DNA from: Mycobacterium sp. SMC-2
GTDB lineage: Bacteria; Actinomycetota; Actinomycetes; Mycobacteriales; Mycobacteriaceae
DNA: 64,000 bases
Direction: 5' to 3'
NCBI RefSeq assembly: GCF_025263485.1
Contig: NZ_CP079863.1
Coordinates: 4,092,001-4,156,000 of the forward strand
The notes below the pieces were generated by a model that was not told where the DNA came from, did not search any database, and worked only from the letters and a program-made list of their open reading frames with translations. Every line of letters begins with the position of its first letter. Position 1 is the stretch's first letter. A program made the translations under genes and the position numbers. Below are positions 26,316 through 35,571 of this stretch, piece by piece.

Positions 26316-26869
26316 TCCTTGAGCATCAGTTCCAGGAAGCGTTCCCGCTGAGCGATCTTCTGCGCCTGCTGGGCCGAGCCGGCCAGGTGTAGCAGCCCGA
26401 TCCCGGCGGCGAACGTCAGCTCGGCGCGCAGCTTGGCGTCCTCGGGGCTGAAACCGTAGTCGCTGTAGGCCTTGGTCACGGCGCGCAGCAGGCGCCGGTC
26501 GGCCGCGCGGACGTTGGCGGCGGCGGCCGGGTCGGTGCGCGCCCATTCGCGCATCGCGCGCTCGAGCGTCCAATGCCCCGGGCTGGTCAACGCGGTCATC
26601 ATGGCGGACAGGCGTTCTCGCGGTGGTAGCGCGTCGAGCTCGGCCAGCGACTGGCGGTCTTTTTCCAGGAAAATGTTCCACGATTCGACCAGCGCGGCCC
26701 GGTAGCTGTCCATGTCGGCGAAGTGCCAGTAGAAGCTGCCCCGGGTGACGCCCGCCTGCTGGCACAGGCGTTCGATCTTCAGCGCGCGCATTCCCTGTTC
26801 GGCGAGCAGCGTGTAGCCCGCCTGTAGCCAGTCTTCGACTGTCAGCCGAGGGGGTTTGCGTGCGGCCAC
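26312..26869 (-). CDS. TetR/AcrR-family regulator
   Basis: A 185-residue regulator: an N-terminal LTVEDWLQAGYTLLAEQG helix, then helix-turn-helix IERLCQQAGVTRGSFYWHFAD. I prefer the GTG at 26869 because TAACCT lies 8 nt upstream; a TTG three codons earlier would sit directly against that hexamer. It converges on the flavin monooxygenase with a 4-bp overlap and probably binds the palindrome at 25113-25139. No matching palindrome lies at its own promoter, so autoregulation is not evident. Confidence 0.8.
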   Translation of the reverse strand: MAARKPPRLTVEDWLQAGYTLLAEQGMRALKIERLCQQAGVTRGSFYWHFADMDSYRAALVESWNIFLEKDRQSLAELDALPPRERLSAMMTALTSPGHWTLERAMREWARTDPAAAANVRAADRRLLRAVTKAYSDYGFSPEDAKLRAELTFAAGIGLLHLAGSAQQAQKIAQRERFLELMLKD

Positions 26870-27083
26870 ATCGTGCAAGGTTACGGGGGGTTACAGCCCG
26901 GCTGGGTGAGGCGGACACCTGGGCACGGCGCCGACCGCTCCCGTGCCGGGTGAATTCCTCCCGAACTGGCGGCGAACCGTGGGGCGCCGCTACGGCTTGG
27001 GTGTAATGTCCGCATTTGCTAGCCGACAAATTCCTGTTAACTCTTGGCCCGCTTGCTGCCGCGCCGAAGGACCAGGGGGTGCC

Positions 27084-28376
27084 GTGACCGAGGTGTCCGA
27101 CGTGTCGGCAACCACCGATAACGACGAGGTCGTGGTGTCGTTCCAGGACGAGTCCCTGCTGCTGGGCGGCGACCCCGCCGCCGTCGAGTCCTACCTGACC
27201 CGGCTGCGCGCGACCGCAGGCCAAGCCATCCGGGTCGCCGGCATCGACAGCGCCTCGCTCGCGAACGCGGCGATCGCCGGGCTGGCTTCGCTACTGGCCG
27301 ACTCCGGCAAGTACGTGCAGTTGCATCGCGACACCGTGGACGCGTTGAGGGAAGGCAATCTGGTTCCCGTCGCCGACGGGTTCTTCCGGCTGACGACGGG
27401 CGCCGATGCCGGCCCGCTCCTGGCTCAGCTGCAATGGCGACCGGAACTGATCGGCCCGGAGGTGATGCTGTCTGCGCAGATGCTCGCGGTGCAGATGGCG
27501 TTGAAGTCCGCGGTCGCCGAGGTGGAAGACGCCGTGCGGCGGGTGGAGGACAAGGTCGAGGCGGTGCTCGAAGTCGCCCGGGCCCAGCGCGCCGGCGACG
27601 TCCTGGGCACCAGCCTGACGATCTCGCGGATGGTCGACTCCTTGGACAAGTACGGGTCGCTGCCCGACGCGTACTGGGATTCGGTGGCCGCGCTGGGACC
27701 CGCGCTCAACGTCACCGTCGAGCAACTCCGCAACCATGTCAGCCGGATCCTGGCGTCGTTCGATCACACCCTGGGCGTGCAGCAGCGCGCCTCGAAGCTG
27801 CGAAATGCCATCAGCGAGAACCGGCTGGGCGACACTCTGAGCCTGCTGGTGATCGCCGAGGAAGCGTTGCACAAGTGGCAGCGGCTGAACCTCGCACGCA
27901 TCGAAGCCACGCAGCCCGAGCAGCTGCTACGGGCAATCGACGAAGCTCGCGGGCTCGTCGACCACCATCTGCGCGAGGACCTCGACATTTACCGGAGCGC
28001 GAAGGAGATCCTCGACCGGTTCGGGAAGACGCAGGCCATCGACGGCTTCCGGTTCTGGGCGGTGCGGGAGCTGGCCAAACAGCGTGGCGCCCTGCGCGAC
28101 GAGCTCGACCGGTTCGCGGAGGCGCGGCAGCACCAGGTCGAGACGTGGGAGGACTTCCACATTCCCAGCGTGCTCGACGCTGCGCTGGCCACGCTCGAAG
28201 TTGTAGGAAGCTTTACGGGCCGGGCGCTGGTGACCGTCGGCCGGGGGCTCGTTGGCTTGGGCGAGCAGCTGGCAGGGCAGTTCCGGGGCGGGCATGGCGA
28301 AGATCTGAAGGACGGCAAGGACTTTGAATGTCAGGCCGCCGGCGCTGGAGTCGAGGAACCCGATTCGGCGTGCTGA
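27084..28376 (+). CDS. Unrecognised coiled-coil-rich cytosolic protein
   Basis: A 430-residue protein with no signal peptide or membrane helix. After an N-terminal alpha/beta segment (residues about 10-110) come an amphipathic helix AVAEVEDAVRRVEDKVEAVL and long charged helices through about residue 350, ending in a glycine-rich, acidic tail. I start at the GTG at 27084, after GGGGGT; a longer frame is open to 26943 but is less protein-like. The layout resembles an effector or structural helical protein, not an enzyme. There is a 78-bp gap to the downstream SDR, which has its own strong ribosome site. Confidence 0.65.
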   Translation: MTEVSDVSATTDNDEVVVSFQDESLLLGGDPAAVESYLTRLRATAGQAIRVAGIDSASLANAAIAGLASLLADSGKYVQLHRDTVDALREGNLVPVADGFFRLTTGADAGPLLAQLQWRPELIGPEVMLSAQMLAVQMALKSAVAEVEDAVRRVEDKVEAVLEVARAQRAGDVLGTSLTISRMVDSLDKYGSLPDAYWDSVAALGPALNVTVEQLRNHVSRILASFDHTLGVQQRASKLRNAISENRLGDTLSLLVIAEEALHKWQRLNLARIEATQPEQLLRAIDEARGLVDHHLREDLDIYRSAKEILDRFGKTQAIDGFRFWAVRELAKQRGALRDELDRFAEARQHQVETWEDFHIPSVLDAALATLEVVGSFTGRALVTVGRGLVGLGEQLAGQFRGGHGEDLKDGKDFECQAAGAGVEEPDSAC

Positions 28377-28451
28377 CTCGTTGACTGTGGTCCAGGCTGC
28401 CTTGATACTCCACCATCAACGCTGGCCAGTTGGCGCGCAAAGGAGGTCGAC

Positions 28452-29300
28452 GTGATCGATTTGGGACTATCCGGCAAGCGTGCGGTGGTGTCGGGTGCCG
28501 GCTACATCCCCGAGCGCGCGGGCCACGGCTGGTTCACGTCGTTGGCCCTGGCCGAAGCCGGCGCCTCGGTGGCCTGCATCGATATCGACGAGGAGCGCGC
28601 GGAGCGCATCGCCGGCGAGATCGTCGGCAGGGGCGGTCATGCCATCCCGATCATCGCCGACATGACCGACTCCGAGCAGGTCGGTCGGGCGATCGACGAC
28701 GTCGAGGCAGCGCTCGGCGGTATCGACGTGTGCGTGGACATCATCGGTGGTGCGACCTGGTCGAAGGTCGAGGACTTCACCACCGAGCTGTGGGACGCGG
28801 CGATCCACTACAACCTGACCCAGGTCTTCTACCTCTTTCAGGCCGCGTCGCGGTACATGATCGCCCAGGGCAGCGGCGGATCGTTGGTCGCGATCGCGTC
28901 GGTCGACGGCATCGCCTCGGCGACCTACCACGCCGCCTACGGCGCCGCCAAGGCCGGCGTCATCGCGCTGGTCAAGACCTTCGCCGACGAACTGGGCCGG
29001 TACGGCATTCGCGCCAACGCGGTCGCCCCGGGCAATGTGGGCTCCGGCAACGAGGATCAGCCGCCTGGTGAGTATGCCGTCAACGGGATCAACCCGCTGG
29101 CCGCGCCGCGGGCGCACGACGTCGCCAACGCCGCGTTGTTCCTCTCCTCCGAGCTGGCCGCGCGCATCACCGGTCAGACCCTCGTCGTCGACGGCGGTGC
29201 CACCATTCGCCAGCTGTGGAACCTGCCCGAATCGATGATCCCGGCGGACCCGGAGGCGGCGCTGCCGGACTTCATGAAACCCGGGCCGTCGACTGGCTAG
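28452..29300 (+). CDS. Short-chain dehydrogenase/reductase
   Basis: A 282-residue SDR. The cofactor motif is unusual, GAGYIPERAGHGW, with an insertion compared with TGxxxGxG. Later motifs are normal: IIGGATW at the NNAG position, ASVDG with the catalytic serine, and YGAAKAGV with Tyr/Lys. AGGAGG lies 6 nt before the GTG. Its stop lies within a CTAG shared with the convergent lactonase gene. The substrate is unknown; the inserted glycine loop suggests altered nucleotide binding. Confidence 0.88.
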   Translation: MIDLGLSGKRAVVSGAGYIPERAGHGWFTSLALAEAGASVACIDIDEERAERIAGEIVGRGGHAIPIIADMTDSEQVGRAIDDVEAALGGIDVCVDIIGGATWSKVEDFTTELWDAAIHYNLTQVFYLFQAASRYMIAQGSGGSLVAIASVDGIASATYHAAYGAAKAGVIALVKTFADELGRYGIRANAVAPGNVGSGNEDQPPGEYAVNGINPLAAPRAHDVANAALFLSSELAARITGQTLVVDGGATIRQLWNLPESMIPADPEAALPDFMKPGPSTG

Positions 29301-30256
29301 CGCCGGTGCACGAGCGGCAGGCCGGGCACCGAGCTTCTCCCCTTGAGCACATATGGGGCCGTGATCGAGCCGATGTAGATGTCGCGCATGTCGTGTCCGC
29401 CCCAGGCGATGCTGGTCGGGCCTTTCAATAGCGCGCCGTCGGGGTCTTCGAGTACCGTTTGCGCCTGGCCGTCCGTGCTTATTGCCACGATCTTGTTCGC
29501 CAAAACGAGTGTGACCCAGAGGTTTCCCTCGCCGTCGAACGCGCATCCGTCGGCCATCCCCCATCGGCGGCCCACCTGCGGGTCGGCCAGGAACCGGCCG
29601 GCGTCGGGGCCGAACTCGCCGGGGCGCCGGTCCCCCAGCGGCGGGCCGAATCGCTCTGGCGGCCCGAGTGTTTCGCCGTGGATCGGAAACCGCACCACGT
29701 CGGCGGCCACCGTCCGGACCACATACAGAAAGTCCTCGTTACGATCCAGCGCCATGCAGTTCGGGAAGCTCACCGCGTCGGCGACCACTTGCGCGGATTG
29801 GCGATCTGGTGTGACCCGACAAATGAACCCGTCGGCGGTGCCGCGCGCAATGGTGTCCAGCAGATCGTCTGCCGTCGTGCTCACCGAACACCACAACGCC
29901 CCAATGGAATCCACCAGAACGAAGTTCAGCCATCGCAGCGGGTGTCCGTCAAGTTGGCCGCTTAATACCACCGTGATCGCGCCGGTCTGCGGGTCGAGAT
30001 CCTGCAACACACCCAAGCCCCAATTGGCGATCAGAAAGTGGCCGTCGCGGTCGAGAGCAATACCGTTCGGCTCGCCGCCGGCCTGGCCTATGCGTCGAAC
30101 AGTGTTCTCATCAACGAGTTCTGCGACGGCTGAGGCCTTGTCTGACGCGAACACCCGACCATCACCAGCCACCACAACGTGTTCCGGACGATCCACGCCG
30201 CACCCGACGGCGTGCAAACCGGTCACCCCGATTGTGGTCTTGCCGCTTCCGCTCAT
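29297..30256 (-). CDS. SMP-30/gluconolactonase-like beta-propeller protein
   Basis: A 319-residue six-bladed propeller of the SMP-30/LRE family, with repeats such as EPNGIALDRDGHFLIANWG, FPNCMALDRNEDFLYVV and ADGCAFDGEGNLWVTLV. Metal-binding positions (Glu near the N-terminus, Asn in EPNG, Asn/Asp later) are retained. Such enzymes hydrolyse lactones or act as Ca2+/Zn2+-dependent esterases. It is probably cytosolic, as no signal peptide is seen. A truncated, frameshifted copy of its C-terminal third lies at 33183-33560 in the same orientation. Confidence 0.87.
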   Translation of the reverse strand: MSGSGKTTIGVTGLHAVGCGVDRPEHVVVAGDGRVFASDKASAVAELVDENTVRRIGQAGGEPNGIALDRDGHFLIANWGLGVLQDLDPQTGAITVVLSGQLDGHPLRWLNFVLVDSIGALWCSVSTTADDLLDTIARGTADGFICRVTPDRQSAQVVADAVSFPNCMALDRNEDFLYVVRTVAADVVRFPIHGETLGPPERFGPPLGDRRPGEFGPDAGRFLADPQVGRRWGMADGCAFDGEGNLWVTLVLANKIVAISTDGQAQTVLEDPDGALLKGPTSIAWGGHDMRDIYIGSITAPYVLKGRSSVPGLPLVHRR

Positions 30257-30407
30257 CGATTCCCTTGTGGACTTGTCGCAACCCGATGTCAGGCTAGTAG
30301 AGGGTACGCGAGCTCACCGGGTCGAGCAGCCCAGCATGAAAGACCCTCACCCGGCACAGGGCGGGCCAGTGTGCTCAGGCCGTGGTGCCGTTGACCATTC
30401 CTGGCCG

Positions 30408-30659
30408 TTAGGCAATGGCTGCGAATTGGCGTTTGAGCATTTGGTATCCCCAGGCGAGTACTAGCCAGGGCGCGATGAGCCAGGGCATGTTGAGCATGAT
30501 GAACTTCACGCCCAGGTCGAAGAAACTCGAGGTGTTCACCGACGGCAAGCCGCCGATGATTTCGCTGCCGTAGTAGTACCACGTCAGCACCGTGTGGGCG
30601 ACGGCCGTGGACATGACGAGCAAGGTGCCGCGGTAGTCGGTGAATTGCGAGCGGCAAGA
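30408..30659 (-). pseudogene. 3' fragment of a membrane protein gene
   Basis: An open frame of 83 codons reads SQFTDYRGTLLVMSTAV, then two membrane helices and a basic C-terminus (LKRQFAAIA). It begins at a TGA (30660-30662) with no good start, and reads like the last two helices of a larger membrane protein. A 71-residue protein from the TTG at 30623 is the alternative. The family is not recognised. Confidence 0.4.
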
Positions 30660-30784
30660 TCACCCGACGTCCCGCGATCCAACCGATCTATCACAGAACC
30701 TGAGGTCGTCGGCGGTCACGTTCTGGCGTCGTGGGGTGTCGTAGCAGTAGACCATTCGTTACGACGCTTCAAGGAGACTCTGAA

Positions 30785-31201
30785 ATGACTGCGATCACAA
30801 CAACCCCTGACATGCGCACTCGCGCCCAGATGACCACCTACTGGATTGCCACCGCCCTGCTCGTCGCTGAGTTGACACTGGGAGGCATCTGGGATGTGCT
30901 CCGCGTTCCGTTGGTTCGCGACGTCGTGACGCACGTGGGTTATCCGACGTACTTCTTGGTTTTGCTAGGGACATGGAAACTGCTCGGCGCGGCTGCCCTC
31001 GTCGTGCCACGGCTTCCGCTGGTCAAGGAGTGGGCCTACGCCGGCATCTTCTTTGTCTATTCGGGGGCCATCGTGTCGCATTTGACCACGGGCAAGGATG
31101 TCCAAGAAGTCCCGATCTGCTCCATTCTGCTCGTACTGACGGTCGCGTCATGGGCCCTGCGTCCGGCTTCACGCACGCTCCACAAACGCGAACACGACTA
31201 G
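30785..31201 (+). CDS. DoxX-like four-helix membrane protein
   Basis: A 138-residue protein with four predicted helices (about residues 20-38, 54-73, 81-99, 110-126). The DoxX-like pattern is FLVLLGTWKLLGAAAL, then KEWAYAGIFFVYSGAI and SHL. AAGGAG lies about 8 nt before the ATG at 30785. DoxX-type proteins work with redox enzymes or thiol/oxidative stress pathways in mycobacteria, but this branch (DoxX_2) has no defined role. Confidence 0.82.
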   Translation: MTAITTTPDMRTRAQMTTYWIATALLVAELTLGGIWDVLRVPLVRDVVTHVGYPTYFLVLLGTWKLLGAAALVVPRLPLVKEWAYAGIFFVYSGAIVSHLTTGKDVQEVPICSILLVLTVASWALRPASRTLHKREHD

Positions 31202-31343
31202 GACATACGCGTGGCGGAGTGACCGTGACCTTAGTGGCCGGCTGCGCGGGGCGGCCCCGAACTCCTCTGAGCTGCAAGAGATCACGCTGCCCCAGCTGCG
31301 CGCAGATCGGGTCGATATCAGAGGCGCCGCTGGAGCGCGACGT

Positions 31344-32012
31344 TCAGTGAGCTGTCGACAACACGTTGTCGAGCTCTCTCAGCGCCGCCACGACGCGGGC
31401 GATGCCGTGCTCGGCGCAGAAGCGGACCACGTCGCGGACGCCGTCCGCGCCGAGACCGGTGTCGAGCGCGAGTTCGACGTGCCGATGGAAAGTCTCGTCC
31501 AGAGCCTGCTGGCTGACATCGGAGGTGAGCGCCATGATGGCGCGCTCTCGCATGCTCAGTCGATCCTCCGACCACGCCCGCGATAGCTGCCAATCAAGGA
31601 ACTTGGTGGTCCATTCGTCTGCGGTGTCGAGGCGGGCCAAACCGTCGCCCCCGGCGCCGGTCATCGGCGGCTCACCGAGATCGCTTGTGTCCAAACCGAT
31701 CTCGGTCGCGACCTCCTTGAGCCGGGCGAGGGCGTCGGCTGCGGCCGGATAACCCGAGTATGGGGCGATAAACCGGATCGCGGCCAACAGGTCGGCGTAG
31801 GTAAGACCGTGCATCAGGGCCGCGGTGATGTGCATCCGGAAGGCCAGCCCCATATATGAACGGCACACATCCAGGGTCAGGTTCTGCAGTAGCTTTTCGC
31901 GGACGCTGGTCCCGGGCAGTGCGAACGTGAACGCAGCGATCCCTTCGACCGCGAGCTTTTCGAACTGCGGATCTACTTCCCCGAGCGGACTGCTCGGTAG
32001 GTCCACCGTCAC
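31344..32012 (-). CDS. Carboxymuconolactone decarboxylase/AhpD-fold protein
   Basis: A 222-residue helical protein with two AhpD-like halves. The first contains LQNLTLDVCRSYMGLAFRMHITAAL with a single cysteine in place of the CxxC of AhpD, so disulfide reductase activity is unlikely. The second contains ERAIMALTSDVSQQALDETF and a His. I use the GTG at 32012, which has GAGGTGAG upstream. It lies 45 bp downstream of the DUF385 gene in the same direction and is probably in its operon. The role may be in lactone or peroxide chemistry; not determined. Confidence 0.75.
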   Translation of the reverse strand: MTVDLPSSPLGEVDPQFEKLAVEGIAAFTFALPGTSVREKLLQNLTLDVCRSYMGLAFRMHITAALMHGLTYADLLAAIRFIAPYSGYPAAADALARLKEVATEIGLDTSDLGEPPMTGAGGDGLARLDTADEWTTKFLDWQLSRAWSEDRLSMRERAIMALTSDVSQQALDETFHRHVELALDTGLGADGVRDVVRFCAEHGIARVVAALRELDNVLSTAH

Positions 32013-32057
32013 TGGACTCACCTCTTCTTTCAACCCTGACAACGGAATCCGGCCAAA

Positions 32058-32459
32058 TCAGCGTGCGGGCGCCAGTTCGCGCACCACGTCGAGCTTCAGG
32101 AACTCTGGCGCCTTGATCACCCTGCGGAGCATGAACCGGATGAACGGCGGCATGTCGGTCGCGTTCTCGTCGCGGAAGATCGTCGGGGCGCCGAGTTGGT
32201 AGTGTCGCCGCCTACTCTGCAGTTCGCAACCGCCCGCGGCTAGGACATTCTGCACCCAGTCGGTGCCCGGACCGTAGGTCAGCGCAATCACAAATCCGTT
32301 GTGGCGACGGAACGCCCACAGCGGGGTGCGGAAGGTGCGGCCCGATTTGCGACCGCGATGGATGACGACCGCCCATCCCGGTGCCCAGGGGGCGATGTAC
32401 CTGGTGACGCGATTGAGGCCGATCTTATTGGCTTTGGCGACCCATCGTGGTGTCGGCAT
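32058..32459 (-). CDS. DUF385 F420-dependent nitroreductase-family protein
   Basis: A 133-residue soluble DUF385 protein with the classical pattern VVIHRGRKSGRTFRTPLW, ALTYGPGTDWVQNVLAAGG and a C-terminal basic helix. The GRKSG strand binds the F420 phosphate in Ddn relatives. The ATG has AGGAG upstream and TATAAA (32484-32489, minus strand) as its -10. It is divergent from a TetR gene with an 85-bp gap, the typical arrangement for a regulator and its target. Confidence 0.87.
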   Translation of the reverse strand: MPTPRWVAKANKIGLNRVTRYIAPWAPGWAVVIHRGRKSGRTFRTPLWAFRRHNGFVIALTYGPGTDWVQNVLAAGGCELQSRRRHYQLGAPTIFRDENATDMPPFIRFMLRRVIKAPEFLKLDVVRELAPAR

Positions 32460-32475
32460 CTCCGAAACTCCTCGC

Positions 32476-32537
32476 CTGTGGAATTTATACGCCCAGGTTA
32501 GCGACCGTGGGCGCGGAAGTCAACGGCTGTAGAATTT
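32476..32537. promoter_or_regulatory. Divergent promoter region with an 11-bp direct repeat
   Basis: CTGTGGAATTT (32476-32486) and CTGTAGAATTT (32527-32537) differ at one base and overlap the -10 elements of the minus-strand DUF385 gene (TATAAA) and the plus-strand tetR (TAGAAT). They are candidate operator half-sites for the TetR protein. Confidence 0.45.
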
Positions 32538-32544
32538 CAGGACT

Positions 32545-33126
32545 ATGCGCCCGATTGGACGACGTCCGGGTAACCCCGACACCCGCAACGCGATCGTGGC
32601 GACCGCTCGACGGCTGTTCGCCGACTCCGGATACGACAAGACCTCGGTCCGCGACATCGCCGCCGCGGCCGGCGTCGACCCGGCACTGATCCGCCACTAT
32701 TTCGGCAGCAAGGCTGAGCTATTCCGGTCCACCGTGGGATGGCCGTTCGAGCCAGCCGAGCTTGGGACCCGAATAATCAGCGGTGAGCGCGGCGAAATCG
32801 GTGCGCGACTGACGCGGGTGTTCTTCGAAGCGTGGGAGCACCCGGACTCGCGCGCCCCGCTCCTGGCGATCCTGCGCGGCGCGGCGACCCACGAGGAGTC
32901 CACCGTACTGGTGCGTCAGTTCATTCAGGGCCAGTTGTACCCGCACTTGGCCAAGCCGCTGAAGGGATCGGATGCCGAACTGCGGATCGATTTGGCGATG
33001 GCCCAACTCCTGGGCATCGCCTACCTGCGCCACGTGCTGCAGGTGGAGCCGATCGCGTCCACACCAGTGGACGAACTCATCGCGCGGGTCACGCCGATCA
33101 TCACCAACCACCTCAAGCGGGTCTAA
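32545..33126 (+). CDS. TetR-family regulator
   Basis: A 193-residue TetR protein. The DNA-binding domain covers residues 10-55 (TSVRDIAAAAGVDPALIRHY) and the rest matches the TetR_C_17-like ligand domain, with LLAILRGAATHEES and GIAYLRHVLQ. TAGAAT lies 9 nt before the ATG, so the leader would be only two or three nt. It is divergent from the DUF385 gene and probably controls it and the AhpD-fold gene. Confidence 0.88.
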   Translation: MRPIGRRPGNPDTRNAIVATARRLFADSGYDKTSVRDIAAAAGVDPALIRHYFGSKAELFRSTVGWPFEPAELGTRIISGERGEIGARLTRVFFEAWEHPDSRAPLLAILRGAATHEESTVLVRQFIQGQLYPHLAKPLKGSDAELRIDLAMAQLLGIAYLRHVLQVEPIASTPVDELIARVTPIITNHLKRV

Positions 33127-33182
33127 GCGAGATCGACTGTGCAGCAGGCATACGGGCGAAGAAGCCCGTCCAGGCCAGGGCT

Positions 33183-33560
33183 CTAGCGCTGGTGGATCAT
33201 CTGCAGGCCCGGCACCGAGCTTCTCTCCTTGCGAACGTAGGGGACCAGGATCGAACCGATGTAGATGTCGCGCATCTCCTGACCGCCCCAGGCAATACTC
33301 GTGGGGCCGCTTAACACCGCACCGTCAGGGTCGTCGAGTACCACGGTTGCCGTGCCGTCGTGGCGGAATGCCACGATCCTGTTCGCTAAAACGATTGTGA
33401 CCCAGAGGTTTCCCTCGGCGTCGAACGCGCATCCGTCGGCCATCCCCAACGACGGCTCACCTGCGGGTCGTCCAGGAACCGGCCTTGGTCCGGGTCGAAC
33501 TCGTCGGGGCGCCGGTTCCCCAGCGGCGGGCCGAATCGCTCTGCAGCCCGAGTGTTTCGC
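33183..33560 (-). pseudogene. Frameshifted 3' fragment of the SMP-30-like lactonase
   Basis: The minus strand encodes ERFGPPLGNRRPDEFDPDQG, then after a frame change ADGCAFDAEGNLWVTIVLAN and DMRDIYIGSILVPYV, matching the C-terminal third of the gene at 29297-30256. A run of five C in the intact copy (before the ATG-GCC of MADGC) is four C here (33444-33447), which breaks the frame. Similarity to the intact copy stops near 33560, so the first two thirds are missing. It is a partial duplication in direct orientation. Confidence 0.8.
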
Positions 33561-33566
33561 CCCCAA

Positions 33567-33927
33567 TAGTTTTCCCTATAGGCACCGTGGTCATAGGCGA
33601 GCGCCGCATGTCCGACGAGAATCATTAGAGTCAGCGCCGGGAATCGCTGATGATCTTTTCGTATGTCCACCCACGATGGACGAGGTGTCCCACAGCTGCG
33701 CCGTATTTGCTCTGCGCGGTCCTAACCTTTGCCGCAGAGAGGGCGGCTTCGATGACGGGATTTACCGGCTTGAGCCGGGTCCGCCATTCGAAGTCCTTAT
33801 CACTATTGTCCGGACCAACGGCGCAGATTCTGCCGCATCGCATAAATTCAACGCTTCTTGGGCAAACTCCTCCGTAGCAGAGTCAAGTGGACGGACACTG
33901 AGCGCAGCGAAGAGAAGGAAGTCTGCT
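33567..33927. other. Gene-free stretch before the receptor kinase gene
   Basis: About 360 bp with somewhat lower GC than its surroundings. Short frames on both strands have no ribosome sites and no recognisable composition. It may be eroded sequence from the event that left the lactonase fragment. Confidence 0.4.
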
Positions 33928-35490
33928 GTGAGGTCACTGGTCGGCGGTGCGTTTGGGCGGTACGAGATCAGGCGACTGCTCGGCCAGGGCGGTATGGGCG
34001 AGGTTTACGAGGCATACGACACCAATAAGGGCAGAACCGTCGCGCTCAAGTTACTCACGGACCGGTACGCCCGAGACGAGACATATCGTGCGCGCTTTCT
34101 CCGCGAGTCCCACGCGGCAGCTGTTCTGCAGGAGCCACATGTCATCCCGATCCACGATTGGGGAGAGATCAACGGCGTTCTGTACATCGATATGCGGTTG
34201 GTCCGGGGACAGACGTTGCACGACATGCTGAAGGCCGGCCCCCTTGAGCCAGAGCGCGCGACCGACATCATCCGCCAGATCGCCGCGGCGTTGGACGCTG
34301 CCCACGCTGAAGCACTCATCCATCGGGACGTGAAGCCGCAGAACATCATTGTGACGCCGGATGATTTCGCGTACTTGGTCGACTTCGGTATCGCCGAAGC
34401 CAAGGGTGACACGCACCTGACGATGGCGGGCTACCAAGTCGGCACCTTCGACTACATGGCCCCGGAACGATTCGGCGACGAGGACGCGACGGCGTCGGTG
34501 GACATCTACTCGCTGGCCTGCGTCCTCTACGAGGCGCTGACCGGCGCCAAGCCGTTCCCGGTGCACAGTGCCGAGCAGGTCATCGGCGCGCACATCTCGT
34601 CGCCACCTCCACGGCCGAGTGCCGTTAATCCACGCGTTCCAGCGGCTTTTGACGAGGTCATCGCTCGCGGTATGGCGAAGCACCCTGACGACCGCTACGG
34701 CAGTGCTGGCGCGCTGGGACGTGCCGCCAAGCGGGCACTGTCTGCAGACTCGTCGGCCGCGCCGCTCCCGGACACCCTGCTTGCGCCCCAATACATCAGC
34801 GGGCCTTCAAGTTATCCGCCGTTCAATGCCCAATATGGGTACCCCGCAGGAGGGTCGACGCCGGTCGTTGGCGCCGACCAAGGACGCTCAAGGCAGTTGG
34901 TCGTGGGGGTGACTATCGGGATCGCGGTCGCGTTGGTGGGCGGTGCCGGTGTGACGATCGGTCTTCTCGCTCACCGGGACTCCAACAACTCGGGGCCCTC
35001 GACGTCATCGCTCGTCACCTACTCCAACCCCGTACCCACCTGGTACCCGACCGAGTCATCCTCAACGACACCGCCAGCCCAATTGCCGCCCACGGGTACG
35101 TCTGCCCCCCAAGATCCAGCGCAAGAGCTCCGGCAGATCGCGAACGATGACCGGGCATGGGTGGGCGCGCATCTCGCGGACCAATGGGTGCCGCAACTCA
35201 GTTCCAAGCGCCCCGGGGTCGTCGACAACGGGCAGGTGTGGGACAACGCGATGACCCTCCAAGAGCACCTTCAGTTGAGGCAGCGCTACTCGAACGTGAG
35301 GCTGCTCTGGTCGGGTGACTGGTCGACGTTTTCAGCGCCGGACTTCTGGGTCACCGTCGCCGGCATCACATTCGCCGATTCCGCGGGTGCGCTGGCGTGG
35401 TGCAGGAACCATGGATTCGATCGAGACCACTGCGCCGCGAAGATCGTCAGCACGACGCATCCTGTTGCGGGGAGTACGGCTTACAACTGA
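33928..35490 (+). CDS. Receptor-type serine/threonine protein kinase
   Basis: A 520-residue transmembrane kinase. The kinase domain spans residues 10-275: glycine loop GQGGMGEV (19-26), VALK with Lys41, HRDVKPQN (132-139), DFG (152-154) and APE (178-180), so all catalytic residues are present. A Pro/Ser linker, a membrane helix (about 328-350) and an extracytoplasmic domain of about 110 residues (DRAWVGAHLADQWVPQLSSK, then a Cys pair) follow. It senses an external signal and phosphorylates cytosolic proteins. The GTG at 33928 has GAAGGAAG upstream. It faces the accessory lipid cluster, whose other edge carries a related pseudokinase. Confidence 0.9.
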   Translation: MRSLVGGAFGRYEIRRLLGQGGMGEVYEAYDTNKGRTVALKLLTDRYARDETYRARFLRESHAAAVLQEPHVIPIHDWGEINGVLYIDMRLVRGQTLHDMLKAGPLEPERATDIIRQIAAALDAAHAEALIHRDVKPQNIIVTPDDFAYLVDFGIAEAKGDTHLTMAGYQVGTFDYMAPERFGDEDATASVDIYSLACVLYEALTGAKPFPVHSAEQVIGAHISSPPPRPSAVNPRVPAAFDEVIARGMAKHPDDRYGSAGALGRAAKRALSADSSAAPLPDTLLAPQYISGPSSYPPFNAQYGYPAGGSTPVVGADQGRSRQLVVGVTIGIAVALVGGAGVTIGLLAHRDSNNSGPSTSSLVTYSNPVPTWYPTESSSTTPPAQLPPTGTSAPQDPAQELRQIANDDRAWVGAHLADQWVPQLSSKRPGVVDNGQVWDNAMTLQEHLQLRQRYSNVRLLWSGDWSTFSAPDFWVTVAGITFADSAGALAWCRNHGFDRDHCAAKIVSTTHPVAGSTAYN

Positions 35491-35571
35491 TCCAAGAATC
35501 CGGAACCGACCCAAGCCGGTCATCACGGTGCGTTCATGCGGTGCGTCAGCCCGTTGAACCCCGCGTACGCG

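Noticed and set aside
33650-33877. A 75-codon plus-strand ORF before the receptor kinase
   Set aside because: There is no ribosome site or recognisable domain, and the frame is not supported on composition.
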